A DNA stretch of 64,000 nucleotides from Rhizobium sp. (lineage in GTDB: Bacteria > Pseudomonadota > Alphaproteobacteria > Rhizobiales > Rhizobiaceae): contig DPXQ01000114.1 in NCBI GenBank assembly GCA_003527225.1, positions 82,160-146,159 of the forward strand. Direction: 5' to 3'. Below are positions 33,701-43,729 of this stretch, piece by piece. A program made the translations under genes and the position numbers. Below the pieces are notes generated by a model. The model ran no database searches, had not been told where the DNA came from, and saw only the letters and a list, made by a program, of their open reading frames with translations. Positions within the stretch are counted from its first letter, which is position 1, and each line of letters starts with the position of its first letter.

Positions 33701-34609
33701 ATGGACACTCTGGAGAGCATGCGGGTTTTCGTGCGCGTGGTCGAACTCGGCAGCTTCGCGGCCGCCGCGCGCAGTCTCGATCTGTCTCCGGCCATGGTCA
33801 CCAAGCATATCGGCTATCTGGAGCGCAGGACCGGCGCGCGTCTCCTGCATCGCACGACAAGGCAGGTCAGGGTCACTGAAACGGGTGCTGCCTATTTCGG
33901 CCGCTGCACGGGCATATTGGGCGACGTCGATGCGGCGGAAGCCGAGGCCGGCGCCGATAACCAGTCACCTCGGGGAACCCTGCGTGTGACCGCGCCGACC
34001 GAGTTCGGCAATCTCCACCTGCCGCCGATCATTGCGGATTTTCTCGACCGGCATCCCGGGATCGACATGGTTCTGGACCTCTCCAACCGCAGCGTCGATA
34101 TCGTTCAGGAAGGCTACGATCTGGCGATCCGCATCGCCCGCGAACTCGATACCAGCCTCATCGGCCGGCGTATCGCGCTCTCCCGGTTCCGACTCGTGGC
34201 AAGCCCGCGCTATCTCGAAAAATATGGCCGCCCGGACGCTCCGGCGGATCTGGCCCACCACCGCTGCGTCACCTTCGCCGTGCCGCAGCCCTGGACCACA
34301 TGGTCCTTCTGCCGCGACGGCCTGAGCGAGCAGGTGAGGATCGCTCCGCGCGTTCTCTCGACAAGCGCGGAGGCTCTTCTGCAGGCCGCGCGCGTCGGCG
34401 TCGGGATCGGTCTTCTGCCGAGCTTCGTCTGCGGTCGCGATCTAGCGAAGGGCGAACTGGTTTCGCTCTTCCCCGACCATGAACTGGGCGCGCTCGGCAT
34501 CTATGTGCTCTTTCCGCACCGCGATCTTCTGCCCGCCCGCGTGCGCCTCTTCATCGATTTCCTGACGGAGCGGCTGGGCGGCGGCGCCGAAACCGATCCC
34601 TGGGCGTGA
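33701..34609 (+). CDS. LysR family transcriptional regulator
   Basis: A 302-residue regulator: MDTLESMRVFVRVVELGSFA starts the winged helix, SPAMVTKHIGYLERRTGARL is the recognition region, LHRTTRQVRVTETG follows, and a substrate-binding domain with RGTLRVTAPTEFGNLHL covers the rest. It is of the group near DhaS/YafC-type LysR proteins. Upstream two direct copies of GGTAAATG (33661 and 33683) with GTTACTGGTGG between may be its site, shared with the divergent YdhR-like gene. Confidence 0.92.
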   Translation: MDTLESMRVFVRVVELGSFAAAARSLDLSPAMVTKHIGYLERRTGARLLHRTTRQVRVTETGAAYFGRCTGILGDVDAAEAEAGADNQSPRGTLRVTAPTEFGNLHLPPIIADFLDRHPGIDMVLDLSNRSVDIVQEGYDLAIRIARELDTSLIGRRIALSRFRLVASPRYLEKYGRPDAPADLAHHRCVTFAVPQPWTTWSFCRDGLSEQVRIAPRVLSTSAEALLQAARVGVGIGLLPSFVCGRDLAKGELVSLFPDHELGALGIYVLFPHRDLLPARVRLFIDFLTERLGGGAETDPWA

Positions 34610-34672
34610 TGCAGAAAGGACCTTCGGCGCCCCCTGGCCCCTGTCGGTCAGGCGCCCCGAGGGCTCGGTTTC

Positions 34673-34819
34673 TCAGCCGCCGATGAACTGGAAATAGCCC
34701 CACACGGCGGCGAAGGCGGCGATCACGCCGAGGACGATCAGCAATTTCCTCAAGCCCGGATTGGGCTTCTTCGGCTCCGGCGGTTTTGCTGGCCTCTTGA
34801 ATTCGACGACAGTGTTCAC
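34673..34819 (-). CDS. Small single-helix membrane protein
   Basis: A 48-residue frame from a GTG codon: VNTVVEFKRPAKPPEPKKPN, then LRKLLIVLGVIAAFAAVWGY and FQFIGG. A proline/lysine-rich cytosolic arm is followed by one transmembrane helix. GGAG lies seven bases upstream. Such small proteins are conserved in rhizobia as hypothetical; function unknown. Confidence 0.6.
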   Translation of the reverse strand: MNTVVEFKRPAKPPEPKKPNPGLRKLLIVLGVIAAFAAVWGYFQFIGG

Positions 34820-34918
34820 TGGACTACTCCTTGCGGTCTTTCCCGACCTTATAGTCGAGGAGATTGAGAAAGTCCTGACGGATGGGCGGGATATACGAAT
34901 GGTGTCGAGCGAGGCTCA

Positions 34919-34948
34919 CCCCCCCCTCTGCCCGGCAGGGCAGAGGGG
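34919..34948. repeat. GC-rich palindromic repeat fragment
   Basis: CCCCCTCTGCCC, GGCA, GGGCAGAGGGGG is a perfect twelve-base stem. It matches the end part of the repeat at 3908 and 4048. It lies past the msrB stop on the minus strand and may help end that transcript. Confidence 0.7.
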
Positions 34949-34995
34949 GTAACCTTGATCGGGACCTGGCCGCCCGTCCAGGGCAAATGTGCCCC

Positions 34996-35406
34996 TCACT
35001 CCACAGGCTCGAACACCATCGAATGACCGTTGATGCAGTAGCGCAGGCCTGTCGGCGGCGGGCCGTCGGGGAAGACGTGGCCCAGATGGCCGCCGCAATT
35101 GGCGCAGCGGATTTCCGTCCTGACCATTCCCAGCGAGGCGTCGCGATGCTCGGTCACGGCGCCGGGCGTCACGGGCTCGAAATAGCTCGGCCAGCCGCAG
35201 CCGGCGTCGAACTTGGTGTCGGAATAAAACAGCGGCTCGTTGCAAGCCGCACAGCGGTAGAGGCCCTTTTCCGTCGAGTTCCAGTAGGGTCCGGTAAACG
35301 GCCGCTCGGTGCCATGTTCGCGCAGGATCCGGAACTGCTCGGGCGTCAGCTGTTCGCGCCATTCCGCCTCGCTCTTTTCGATTTTCGGTTTCGTGACGTC
35401 GCTCAT
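34996..35406 (-). CDS. msrB: Peptide-methionine (R)-S-oxide reductase
   Basis: A 136-residue enzyme that repairs methionine-R-sulfoxide in proteins. Two zinc Cys pairs (YRCAACNEP and [13 protein letters not shown]) and the catalytic Cys in [10 protein letters not shown] are all there, and GCGWPSYF is the family block. The start MSDVTKPKI at 35406 follows GGGAGATCTTCCG; a frame to 35526 lacks similarity. It is divergent from the ferric-reductase-like gene. Confidence 0.95.
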   Translation of the reverse strand: MSDVTKPKIEKSEAEWREQLTPEQFRILREHGTERPFTGPYWNSTEKGLYRCAACNEPLFYSDTKFDAGCGWPSYFEPVTPGAVTEHRDASLGMVRTEIRCANCGGHLGHVFPDGPPPTGLRYCINGHSMVFEPVE

Positions 35407-35617
35407 CGGAAGATCTCCCTTATGGTCCCTCCTAGATAGGGCGGAAGCCTCCCGTCGGCAATTGCGCCGCGCATCGTCCCTTATCGCGGAGATGGTTTGT
35501 CTGTATAAGGAATCGTGCGGACTCATCCGTCGTCAGGGAAGCGGTCGGGAAAGCCGGGGGGATATCTGTTTCCGGCCCCGGCAAGCCGGCCTCTCTCGCC
35601 AAAAGAGGAAGCGTGCC

Positions 35618-36964
35618 ATGCGGAATATCAAGCTTGCCTTGTGGGGTGCATTTGTCCTGTTGAGCCTGCTCTGGCTGGCCGCCGAGCCGGACGTCTTCCA
35701 GTCGGAAAATGTCTTCGCGCTGCGCGCCGCCATGATCCAGTATAGCGGCGTGCTCGCCATCGGCGCCATGAGCATGGCGATGGTCCTGGCGCTGAGGCCC
35801 GGCTGGCCGGAGACCTGGCTTGGCGGGCTCGACAAGATGTACCGCCTGCACAAATGGCTTGGAATTTCCGCGCTCGTGCTCTCGGTTGCCCACTGGCTCT
35901 GGTTCGAGGCGCCGGGATGGGCGGTCGACCTCGGCCTTATCACGCGGCCCGAGCGCGGGCCGCGGCCGGAGATAGACAATCCCATCCAGCAATTCCTGAT
36001 CGGCCTGCGCGATCCCGCCGAGGGGCTGGGCGAATGGGCCTTCTATATCTCCATCCTGCTGATCGTGCTGGCGCTCATCCCGCGCTTTTCCTACTGGTGG
36101 TTCTTCAAGACCCACCGGCTTCTGGCCATCACCTATCTTGTGCTGGCCTTTCACACCGTGGTGCTGGCGGAGTTTGGCTACTGGACCCAGCCGGTCGGCA
36201 TCGTGCTCGCGGTGCTCCTCGTTTCCGGCACGGTCGCGGCCGTGATCGTCCTGCTGCGGCGTGTGGGGGCTGGCCGGCAGGCCATGGGCAACATCATCTC
36301 GCTCACCAAATATCCCGGCGTGCGGGCGCTCGAGATCGAGATGAAGATGGAGCCCGGCTGGCAAGGCCACGAGCCCGGCCAGTTCGCTTTCGTCACCTCG
36401 GACAAGGGCGAGGGCGCGCACCCGTTCACCATTGCTTCCGCCTGGAACCCCGCCGACGGCCATGTCACCTTCATCACCAAGGCGCTGGGAGACTATACGA
36501 GCCGTCTCCCCGATACGCTCAGCGTCGGCCATGAGGTCAAGGTCGAAGGCCCGTATGGCCGCTTCACCTTCGACGACGATCGCCCGCGCCAGATCTGGAT
36601 CGGCGGCGGCATCGGCATCACACCTTTCATCGCCCGGATGAAATACCTTGCGGAGGTGGTGCCTGATCGGCACGTCCATCAGGCGATCGACCTCTTTCAC
36701 TCCTCCGCGGAACTCGACGACGAAGCGTTTGCGCGGCTGAGCGCCGATGCCGCAGCGGCCAACGTGCGCTTGCACATCCTCGTCAATGCCCGCGATGGCC
36801 TGCTTACCGGCGAGCGCATCCGTGCCGTGGTCCCCGAATGGCGGGAGGCAAGCTTCTGGTTCTGCGGTCCCACCGGCTTTGCGGACGCGCTCAAGCGCGA
36901 CTTCGCGGTCGAAGGTCTCGATGTCAGGAAGCGCTTCAATCAGGAGCTTTTCTCGATGCGGTGA
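35618..36964 (+). CDS. Ferric-reductase-like transmembrane flavoprotein
   Basis: A 448-residue protein. The first 210 residues have six helices with His pairs for haem (MYRLHKWLGISALVLSVAHW and HRLLAITYLVLAFHTVVLAE), as in ferric reductase/NADPH oxidase membrane domains. Then an FAD domain (PGQFAFVTSDKGEGAHPFTI) and an NAD(P) domain (WIGGGIGITPF and FWFCGPTGFADALK). It moves electrons from NAD(P)H across the inner membrane to an acceptor such as ferric iron. Start at 35618 follows AAGAGGAAG. Confidence 0.92.
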   Translation: MRNIKLALWGAFVLLSLLWLAAEPDVFQSENVFALRAAMIQYSGVLAIGAMSMAMVLALRPGWPETWLGGLDKMYRLHKWLGISALVLSVAHWLWFEAPGWAVDLGLITRPERGPRPEIDNPIQQFLIGLRDPAEGLGEWAFYISILLIVLALIPRFSYWWFFKTHRLLAITYLVLAFHTVVLAEFGYWTQPVGIVLAVLLVSGTVAAVIVLLRRVGAGRQAMGNIISLTKYPGVRALEIEMKMEPGWQGHEPGQFAFVTSDKGEGAHPFTIASAWNPADGHVTFITKALGDYTSRLPDTLSVGHEVKVEGPYGRFTFDDDRPRQIWIGGGIGITPFIARMKYLAEVVPDRHVHQAIDLFHSSAELDDEAFARLSADAAAANVRLHILVNARDGLLTGERIRAVVPEWREASFWFCGPTGFADALKRDFAVEGLDVRKRFNQELFSMR

Positions 36965-37221
36965 GGTTGGTTTTCCTGGATCACCACGTCGCTTCCCGGC
37001 TTTCATCTTGCCATGCCAGGGCAGGGCGGTTTCCGTTGCCGGCGGCATGGTCCCGGACGGAGGACCATGCGTGTATCGGTCCTCCTGCCCCTTGACAATT
37101 GGGGGGTGCGCAGTGGATTTGGGAGGACCACTTGAGACAGGGGAAGCTTTGTCCTATCACCATGCCTAGATTTCCGTCCCGTTGAAGGGGCGGCGCCAAA
37201 CTGCGCTCACAAGGATACGGA

Positions 37222-39636
37222 ATGTTAGAAGACGTCGCCGGTCTGACATTGATGGCCATGCTCCTGCCCTTTGCCGGCGCGCTTGTTGCCCCCTATCTCA
37301 CCGCCCGTCTCGGCCATAACGCGGCCTGGGTTCTCGCCCTGATCCCGGCTTTCGCCTTTGCCCATTTCGCCGGCTTCCTGCCCGCGATCGCCAATGGTGA
37401 GGTGGTGACCGGCGGCTATGCCTGGGTGCCGAGCTACAATCTGAGCTTTTCCTGGTTCCTCGACGGATTGTCGCTGACCTTCGCCCTCCTGATTACTGGT
37501 ATCGGCACGCTGATCGTGCTCTATTCCGGCGGCTACATGAAAGGCCATCCGCAGCAGGGGCGGTTCTTTTCCTTCATCCTGATGTTCATGGGCTCCATGC
37601 TGGGCGTCGTGGTGTCGGACAGTTTCCTGATGCTCTTCGTGTTCTGGGAACTCACCTCGATCACCTCCTTCCTCCTGATCGGATTCGACCATGCGCGCGA
37701 GGCCTCGCGCCGCGCAGCGCTCCAGGCGCTGGTGGTCACCGGCGGCGGCGGGCTCCTTCTTCTGGCCGGGCTGTTCTTCCTGTGGAACATTTCGGGCGTC
37801 ACGCAGCTTTCGCTGCTGCTCCATACCGGCGATGCGCTGCGCGAGAGCCCCTTCTATGCGGCGGCACTGCTGCTCGTGCTCGGCGGCGCCTTCACGAAAT
37901 CGGCCCAGTTTCCGTTCCATTTCTGGCTCCCCAACGCCATGGAGGCGCCGACCCCCGTTTCGGCCTATCTCCATTCCGCAACCATGGTGAAGGCCGGCGT
38001 CTACCTGCTGATGCGGCTCAATCCGGTCATGGGCGCTACCCCGGCCTGGGAAATCCTGCTGCCGCTGTTCGGCGGCGTCACGCTCCTGGTCGGCGGCTTT
38101 CTCGCGGTTCGCCAAACGGACCTGAAGCTGATGCTGGCCTATACCACCGTCGCCTCCCTCGGCCTGCTGGTGATGCTGACCGGCTTCGGTTCGGATTACG
38201 CGGTGGAAGCCGCCGTCCTCTATCTGGTCGCCCATTCCCTCTTCAAGGGCGCGCTCTTCATGGTCGCCGGTCTCATCGATCACGAGGCCGGCACACGCGA
38301 CGTGACGAAGCTCGGCGGCCTCAGATCTGCCATGCCCATCACGTTTTTCGCAGCGCTTTTCGCCGCGATTTCCATGGCCGGCCTGCCGCCCTTCTTCGGC
38401 TTTCTGGCCAAGGAGGAGATCTATGCCGCACTCGCCGGCGGCGACCCGCGTTCGATCCTCTTCACGGCCGTCGCCGTCACCGGCAATGCGCTGATGTTCG
38501 CGATCGCCTTTGCCGTCGCTCTGAAACCCTTCCTGGGGGCGAAGGTCGAAACGCCGAAGCACGCCCATGAAGGCCCGGCGCTCCTGTGGATCGGCCCGTT
38601 GACGCTGGCGCTGGCCGGTCTTTTCGCCGCCATTCTGTCCGCTCTCGCCCATCGTTACATTTCCTCGCCGATGGCCGGCGCCGTTGCCGGTGAGCCGGAG
38701 ACGGTCACGATCAGCCTCATGCCGCATATCGGCGTGCCGCTCGCCCTTTCGCTGCTGACGGTGGCGCTCGGCATCGCCATATACCTCTTTCTCGACCGTG
38801 TCCGGGCCGCGATGGCAAGGGTCCTCGAGGCGCTTGGCGCCGGACCGGACCACGGCTTCGACGTCTTCATGCGCGGCCTCGTCCGTCTTGCCTGGCGCGT
38901 CACCCGCATCATCCAGAATGGGCGGCTGGACGTCTATGTGACGGTCACCTTCCTTCTTCTCGCGCTGGTTCTGCTGGTTCCGCCAGTGCTCTACGGCGAA
39001 CTGCCGGAAATGCCCGTCTGGCCGACCGATGTCGGCTTCCATGAGCTCACCTTCTTCGCCATCGCCATCATCGGCCTCTTCGCGGTCCTGGCCGCCAAGG
39101 ACCGGCTGACGGCGATCGTGTCGCTGGGTATCCAGGGCTTTGCCGTCGCGGTCATCTTCCTGCTGTTCGGCGCGCCGGATCTCTCGTTCACCCAGTTCAT
39201 GGTCGAAACGCTGTCGGTCGTCATTCTGGCCCTGGTCATGACCCGGCTCAGGCTCTCGCCCACCGATCACCGTCCCTTCGGCCAGGTCGTCGTCGATTCG
39301 ACGATCGCCATTGCCTGCGGCCTCGGCTTCGCGCTCCTGCTGATGAAATCGACGCAATTGCCGTTCAACACGTCGCTGACCGACTTCTTCAATGCCTATT
39401 CCAAGGTCATCGCCCACGGCGCCAATGTCGTGAACGTCATCATCGTCGATTTCCGCGGCACGGATACGCTCGGCGAAATCTCTGTGGTGATGATCACCGG
39501 GCTTGCCATCCTGGCGCTGATCCGGATCCGCGTTGTGCCCGTGGCGCCCGCCCAGGCGCTAGATACGCCTGCTGCTCAATCGAAGGCGAAGGCGGCGGCC
39601 AAGGTCCGCGCGGACAAGAAGGGGGCGCGCCCGTGA
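37222..39636 (+). CDS. mnhA: Monovalent cation/H+ antiporter subunit A (Mrp/Pha)
   Basis: An 804-residue membrane protein, the largest subunit of the Mrp complex, related to NuoL of complex I. The proton-channel part has [20 protein letters not shown] and [18 protein letters not shown], with conserved Lys and Glu; the C-terminal 200 residues add the MrpB-like N-terminal domain ([20 protein letters not shown]). With the six following subunits it exchanges Na+ or K+ for protons and is linked to pH and salt tolerance and, in rhizobia, to root infection. An AAGGAT ribosome site leads the start. Confidence 0.96.
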   Translation: MLEDVAGLTLMAMLLPFAGALVAPYLTARLGHNAAWVLALIPAFAFAHFAGFLPAIANGEVVTGGYAWVPSYNLSFSWFLDGLSLTFALLITGIGTLIVLYSGGYMKGHPQQGRFFSFILMFMGSMLGVVVSDSFLMLFVFWELTSITSFLLIGFDHAREASRRAALQALVVTGGGGLLLLAGLFFLWNISGVTQLSLLLHTGDALRESPFYAAALLLVLGGAFTKSAQFPFHFWLPNAMEAPTPVSAYLHSATMVKAGVYLLMRLNPVMGATPAWEILLPLFGGVTLLVGGFLAVRQTDLKLMLAYTTVASLGLLVMLTGFGSDYAVEAAVLYLVAHSLFKGALFMVAGLIDHEAGTRDVTKLGGLRSAMPITFFAALFAAISMAGLPPFFGFLAKEEIYAALAGGDPRSILFTAVAVTGNALMFAIAFAVALKPFLGAKVETPKHAHEGPALLWIGPLTLALAGLFAAILSALAHRYISSPMAGAVAGEPETVTISLMPHIGVPLALSLLTVALGIAIYLFLDRVRAAMARVLEALGAGPDHGFDVFMRGLVRLAWRVTRIIQNGRLDVYVTVTFLLLALVLLVPPVLYGELPEMPVWPTDVGFHELTFFAIAIIGLFAVLAAKDRLTAIVSLGIQGFAVAVIFLLFGAPDLSFTQFMVETLSVVILALVMTRLRLSPTDHRPFGQVVVDSTIAIACGLGFALLLMKSTQLPFNTSLTDFFNAYSKVIAHGANVVNVIIVDFRGTDTLGEISVVMITGLAILALIRIRVVPVAPAQALDTPAAQSKAKAAAKVRADKKGARP

Positions 39637-40052
39637 ACACACTGATCTTCCGCACCATTGCCCCCTTCATCACGGCGCTGATGGTCCTGTTTTCGATCTT
39701 CGTCCTGCTGCGGGGCCACAACGAGCCGGGCGGCGGCTTCATCGGCGGGTTGATCGCCGCCTCTGCCCTTGCGATCTACGGTATTGCCTACGGCGTGCAG
39801 GCCGTGCGCCGCGCCATCTGGTTCCACCCGCTGTCGATTGCCGGCGCCGGGCTGATGCTGGCCTGCCTCTCCGGCCTCCTGTCTGCGGTCTTCGGCGTTC
39901 CCTTCATGACGGGGCTGTGGATCTATCCCGAGATCCTGGGCGTCGAGGTGCCGCTCGCCACCGTCATGTCCTTCGATGTCGGGGTCTATCTGGTGGTGGT
40001 GGGATCGATCACCTCCATTGCGCTGGCGCTCGAGGAAAGGGATCGCGACTGA
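39633..40052 (+). CDS. mnhB: Antiporter subunit B (MnhB)
   Basis: A 139-residue subunit with four helices: [20 protein letters not shown] is the family block. It starts with GTG in a GTGA junction with mnhA, and its stop shares a base with mnhC (TGATG). In the pha1 type this part is fused to subunit A; here it is separate. Confidence 0.94.
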   Translation: MNTLIFRTIAPFITALMVLFSIFVLLRGHNEPGGGFIGGLIAASALAIYGIAYGVQAVRRAIWFHPLSIAGAGLMLACLSGLLSAVFGVPFMTGLWIYPEILGVEVPLATVMSFDVGVYLVVVGSITSIALALEERDRD

Positions 40053-40429
40053 TGGAAGCCCTGTTTTCCGGCCTGGTCGGCATCTTCTTCGCCGCCGCTC
40101 TCTACCTGATGATGTCGAAGCACACCGTGCGGATGCTGCTGGGCATCGCCATTCTTGGCAATGCCGTCAACCTGCTGCTCTTCACCACCGGGCGCTTGAC
40201 CCGGGAGGTGCCGCCGATCATCCCCGAGGGCTCGGATGCGCTGTCCGCGGGCGCTGCCAATCCGCTTCCGCAGGCGCTGATCCTGACGGCCATCGTGATT
40301 TCCTTTTCTTTCTTCTGCTTCCTGCTGGTGCTGACCTACCGCGCCTATCAGGACCTGAAAACCGACGATACCGACGAGATGCGCGTGGCCGAGCCCAAGG
40401 ATCAGCCGCTGCCGCCGATGGGATATTGA
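40052..40429 (+). CDS. mnhC: Antiporter subunit C (MnhC)
   Basis: A 125-residue subunit with three helices, related to NuoK: VRMLLGIAILGNAVNLLLFT and NPLPQALILTAIVISFSFFC. It is coupled to mnhB by TGATG. An 81-base gap with a GC-rich repeat separates it from mnhD, the only sizeable gap inside the operon. Confidence 0.95.
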   Translation: MEALFSGLVGIFFAAALYLMMSKHTVRMLLGIAILGNAVNLLLFTTGRLTREVPPIIPEGSDALSAGAANPLPQALILTAIVISFSFFCFLLVLTYRAYQDLKTDDTDEMRVAEPKDQPLPPMGY

Positions 40430-40458
40430 GTGCATGATGATGATATCAGTGCCTGATC

Positions 40459-40503
40459 TGAACCCCCTCTGGCCCGCCGGCCGTCTCCCCCAAAAGGGGG
40501 TCT
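40459..40503. repeat. GC-rich palindromic repeat inside the mnh operon
   Basis: CCCCCTCTGGCCCGCCGGCC, then GTCTCCCCCAAAAGGGGGTC, is a copy of the repeat seen near 3.9 and 4.1 kb. It lies between mnhC and mnhD in an operon whose other junctions overlap. The GTCTCCCCC/GGGGGTC stem may slow transcription or protect RNA ends. Confidence 0.7.
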
Positions 40504-40510
40504 CCCTCTG

Positions 40511-42094
40511 ATGGCCGCTGCGACCTCTTCCCCTGTCGATCTTTCCCTCGCCTGGGTCATGGAACCCTCGACCGCCCACCAGTGGCTGACCATCCTGCCG
40601 GTGGCCATCGGCCTTGGCTGCGGCGCGGCGCTGTTGATGCTGCGTCACTCGACGCGGCTCCATCCATGGATCGCCATTCCGGGTCTGGCGCTGATGGTGC
40701 TGGTGGATCTCATCCTGCTCGGCAAGGTGGCCGTGGACGGTCCGGTGACGATGATGATGGGGCGCTGGTTGCCGCCCTTCGGCATCGCCTTTACCGTCGA
40801 TCTGACCGGCGCGCTTTTGGCGCTGACGGCGGCCATCGTGGCGCTCGCCGGCAGCATCTATGCCTTGAACGACGTCAATGCCAGCGGCCGGCGCTACGGT
40901 TTCTATCCCTTCCTGATGGTGCTGATGGCGGGCGTTTCCGGTGCGTTTCTCACCGGCGACATCTTCAATCTCTATGTCTGGTTCGAGGTGTTGCTGATTT
41001 CCTCTTTCGGCCTCTTGATCCTCGGCTCCGAGCGCGAGCAGATCGACGGCGCGCTGAAATACGCGGTTCTGAACCTGGTCGGCACGACGCTGTTCCTGAT
41101 TGCCGTCGGCTATCTCTACGCGATCTTCGGCACACTCAACATGGCCGACATCGCCATGAAGGCCGGCGAACTGCGTGGAACCGCCCCGCTGATGACGCTT
41201 TCGGCCCTCTTCGTGCTGGCCTTCGGCATGAAGGCCGCCGCCTTCCCGGTGAATTTCTGGCTGCCCGCCTCCTATCATACGCCGCGCGTCGTAGTGTCGG
41301 CGCTCTTCGCCGGGCTGCTCACCAAGGTCGGCGTCTACGCGCTGCTTCGCACCATGGTGATGCTGCTGCCGGTCGAGCGCGAGGAATTGAGCCTGCTGAT
41401 TGCGCTCACCGCCGTCGCGACAATGGTGCTCGGCGCGCTCGGTGCGCTTGCCCAGAGCGACATCCGCCGCTTCCTCGGCTTCGTCGTGGTCTCCGGCATC
41501 GGCTACATGCTGGCGGGCGTGGCCATCGGCGGTGAGGCGGGCCTGAGCGCCACCATCTTCTATGCGCTTCATTCCATCGTGCTGATGACGGCGCTCTATC
41601 TCGTCGCCGGAGTGGCGGCGCGGATCGGCGGGAGCTTCGCGCTCGAAAGTCTTTCGGGTCTCTACGCGCGGGCACCGGCCTTCGCGGCGCTGTCGCTGGC
41701 GCTCTTTTTTGCCGGCAGCGGCCTGCCGCCCTTTTCCGGTTTCTGGCCGAAGGCGATGCTGGTCAAGGCTTCGCTCGATATCGGCGCCTGGTGGTTGACG
41801 GGTGCCGTGCTCGTTTCCGGCTTCGTGACGACGATCGCCTTCGGGCGCCTGTTCCTGCTTGCCTATTGGCGCCCGGCACCGGAGGGGCAGCTTCCCGCGG
41901 CGGCAATGGCGGTGCCGGTCAGGCCCGCTTCAGGCATCGTGGAAATGGCGCCGATCCTGTTGTTGTCCGCGCTGGTCGTCTGGTTCGGTGTCTTCCCGGA
42001 ACAGCTGATAAAACTGAGCCAGCAGGCCGCGACCGGGCTCGGCGATCCCGCCGCCTATCTGCGGTCCGTATTCCCGCTCGGAGGTGCGCAATGA
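40511..42094 (+). CDS. mnhD: Antiporter subunit D (MnhD)
   Basis: A 527-residue subunit related to NuoN/NuoM, with about 14 helices. FPVNFWLPASYHTPRVVVSA, LFAGLLTKVGVYALLRT and LPPFSGFWPKAMLVKASLD are the antiporter blocks with the key Lys. It overlaps mnhE by four bases. The ATG at 40511 begins right after the repeat element, with GTCTCCCTCTG upstream, so the ribosome site is poor. Confidence 0.95.
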   Translation: MAAATSSPVDLSLAWVMEPSTAHQWLTILPVAIGLGCGAALLMLRHSTRLHPWIAIPGLALMVLVDLILLGKVAVDGPVTMMMGRWLPPFGIAFTVDLTGALLALTAAIVALAGSIYALNDVNASGRRYGFYPFLMVLMAGVSGAFLTGDIFNLYVWFEVLLISSFGLLILGSEREQIDGALKYAVLNLVGTTLFLIAVGYLYAIFGTLNMADIAMKAGELRGTAPLMTLSALFVLAFGMKAAAFPVNFWLPASYHTPRVVVSALFAGLLTKVGVYALLRTMVMLLPVEREELSLLIALTAVATMVLGALGALAQSDIRRFLGFVVVSGIGYMLAGVAIGGEAGLSATIFYALHSIVLMTALYLVAGVAARIGGSFALESLSGLYARAPAFAALSLALFFAGSGLPPFSGFWPKAMLVKASLDIGAWWLTGAVLVSGFVTTIAFGRLFLLAYWRPAPEGQLPAAAMAVPVRPASGIVEMAPILLLSALVVWFGVFPEQLIKLSQQAATGLGDPAAYLRSVFPLGGAQ

Positions 42095-42564
42095 TCCTCT
42101 ATGCCATCAATCTCCTCATGGCGATCGTCTGGGCTGCGATCACCGGCAGCGCCTCCCTGCACAATCTGATTTTCGGCTTCGTGCTGTCGACGCTGACGCT
42201 CGGACTGATCCGCGGGCAGATCAACGGCACCGGCTACATCACCCGCGCGACGCGGGTTGCCTCGCTCGCTTGGCTGTTCTTCGTCGAACTGGCGAAGTCG
42301 GCCTGGAAGGTCGCCATCATGGTCGTTTCCCCGAAGCTTGAGATCCAGCCGGGCATCTTCGCCTATCCGCTGACCGTCACGCGCGATTTCGAGATCACGC
42401 TGCTCGCCAATCTCATCACGCTGACCCCGGGCACGCTCTCTGTCGATGTCTCGGAGGATCGCAAGACGCTTTATGTCCATGCCATCGACTGCTCCGATCC
42501 GGAAGGGACGAAGCGCGAGATCGCCGAGGGCTTTGAACGCAAGATCAGGGAGGCCTTCGAATGA
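42091..42564 (+). CDS. mnhE: Antiporter subunit E (MnhE)
   Basis: A 157-residue subunit with two or three N-terminal helices ([20 protein letters not shown]) and a soluble tail with [20 protein letters not shown] and [14 protein letters not shown] precedes the ATG, which overlaps the mnhD stop. It links the A-D parts of the complex. Confidence 0.94.
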   Translation: MILYAINLLMAIVWAAITGSASLHNLIFGFVLSTLTLGLIRGQINGTGYITRATRVASLAWLFFVELAKSAWKVAIMVVSPKLEIQPGIFAYPLTVTRDFEITLLANLITLTPGTLSVDVSEDRKTLYVHAIDCSDPEGTKREIAEGFERKIREAFE

Positions 42565-42950
42565 TGTCGTCCGAGGCAATCATCCTGGCGGCCACCAATT
42601 TCGCTCTGGTCGTGCTGGGAGTGTCCTTCATCCTCACCGTCTTCCGCGTGGTGCGCGGCCCGACGCTTCCCGACCGCGTGCTGGCGCTCGACATGCTGGT
42701 CGGTATCGTTATCGGCTTCATCGCCGTGATCGCCATCAAGACCAGCTATACGCTCTATGTCGACATCGCCATTTCGCTCGGCCTCGTCGGCTTCCTGACC
42801 ACTGTCGCCTTCGCGCGGTTCATTCTCGCCCGCGGCGTCGTCGGCGAGAAGCCGAAGGAGGACCGCCCGGTGTTGCGGCCCGAGAAGGAAAAAGCCGGCA
42901 AGGCCAAGGCCAAGGCGAAGACGCAGACTGGAAAGGGAGCCAGGGCATGA
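42561..42950 (+). CDS. mnhF: Antiporter subunit F (MnhF)
   Basis: A 129-residue subunit with three helices: [20 protein letters not shown] is the signature. The last 40 residues are a Lys-rich tail ([20 protein letters not shown]) not usual in length for the family, which is mostly 85-95 residues. Overlaps both neighbours. Confidence 0.93.
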   Translation: MMSSEAIILAATNFALVVLGVSFILTVFRVVRGPTLPDRVLALDMLVGIVIGFIAVIAIKTSYTLYVDIAISLGLVGFLTTVAFARFILARGVVGEKPKEDRPVLRPEKEKAGKAKAKAKTQTGKGARA

Positions 42951-43282
42951 GTGTGGTATTCGCGCTTTTCACGGCACTTCTGATCGTCGCAGGTTCGCTC
43001 TTCGCGCTGGTCGCGGCGATCGGCATCAATCGCCTGCCTGATCTCTATACGCGGATGCATGCGGCCTCCAAGGCCGGCACCGTGGGTTCAGGCCTGCTGC
43101 TGGTCGCTGTCGGTTTCCATGCGGGAGATATCGCCACCCTGAGCCGCGCGCTCGCGGGCTTCTTCTTCTTCATTCTCACCGCGCCGGTATCGGCGCATCT
43201 GCTCGCCAAGGCCGCCCATCAGGTGGGTTATCCCCTGTCGCGAATATCCGTTCTGGACGATCTCAAGAAGAGCGGCGAGTAA
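42947..43282 (+). CDS. mnhG: Antiporter subunit G (MnhG)
   Basis: A 111-residue subunit with three helices; [20 protein letters not shown] is the family block and [18 protein letters not shown] is the third helix. It is the last gene of the seven-gene operon. No clear terminator follows; instead a nested inverted repeat lies 28 bases downstream. Confidence 0.94.
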   Translation: MSVVFALFTALLIVAGSLFALVAAIGINRLPDLYTRMHAASKAGTVGSGLLLVAVGFHAGDIATLSRALAGFFFFILTAPVSAHLLAKAAHQVGYPLSRISVLDDLKKSGE

Positions 43283-43310
43283 GTCGTTCCGGAATCCGGA
43301 CGCTAGTGAA

Positions 43311-43394
43311 TTACCAATATAAATCTATAGGGTAAAATATGCCGCTACGCATGATGCGTAGTTACTCTTGTTATTCTACCCCCATAATTGGTAA
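43311..43394. repeat. Nested AT-rich inverted repeat between mnhG and mucR
   Basis: Three stems share one centre: TTACCAAT (43311) with ATTGGTAA (43387), GGGTAAAATA with TATTCTACCC (one mismatch), and in the middle CTACGCAT-G-ATGCGTAG (43345-43361). The 84-base unit is far more AT-rich than the flanks. It could be a structured RNA, a regulator-binding region for the mucR promoter, or the 3' end structure of the mnh transcript. Confidence 0.6.
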
Positions 43395-43729
43395 AAATAA
43401 TAATTGGATATTTTGTGAAAGAGTGATAATTGCTCAAATCCAGCACTGGTCTTGAGAACTTCGCGTTCTCTGGTTGCAAACGAAATCTTCCCTAAGTTGC
43501 TTCTGTGGAAAATACTGTACTTTAAGTGGATTTCGCTACTTCAACCGGAAGTCGGACAATCAAACCAGACAGGATAGGGTTCGAACCCTTCGCTTGAGGT
43601 CTAGGGGTGGATCTCATGTCGGTTCGACGCGGCGGAGGCAAAGGGCCATGTCCTGTAGTGCTGTTTGAGTGGTGACCGGCCTTAAGAGGCTGGAGTGCCT
43701 GGCAAGACGTATTGGACAGGAGAATTGAC
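43395..43729. other. 335-base leader region upstream of mucR without a gene
   Basis: No supported reading frame. It includes a perfect palindrome GGGTTCGAACCC (43577-43588) and AT-rich tracts near 43395-43440. A long leader upstream of ros/mucR genes is usual in rhizobia and carries binding sites for the regulator itself. Confidence 0.5.

Noticed and set aside
37225..39417. A 730-codon open frame antisense to mnhA
   Set aside because: Low-complexity Arg/Gly/Glu/Gln-rich product and full overlap with mnhA; a shadow frame.
43571..43600. GGGTTCGAACCC with a tRNA T-arm look
   Set aside because: Only four of five T-stem pairs fit, and there is no matching acceptor stem, D-arm or anticodon arm upstream.
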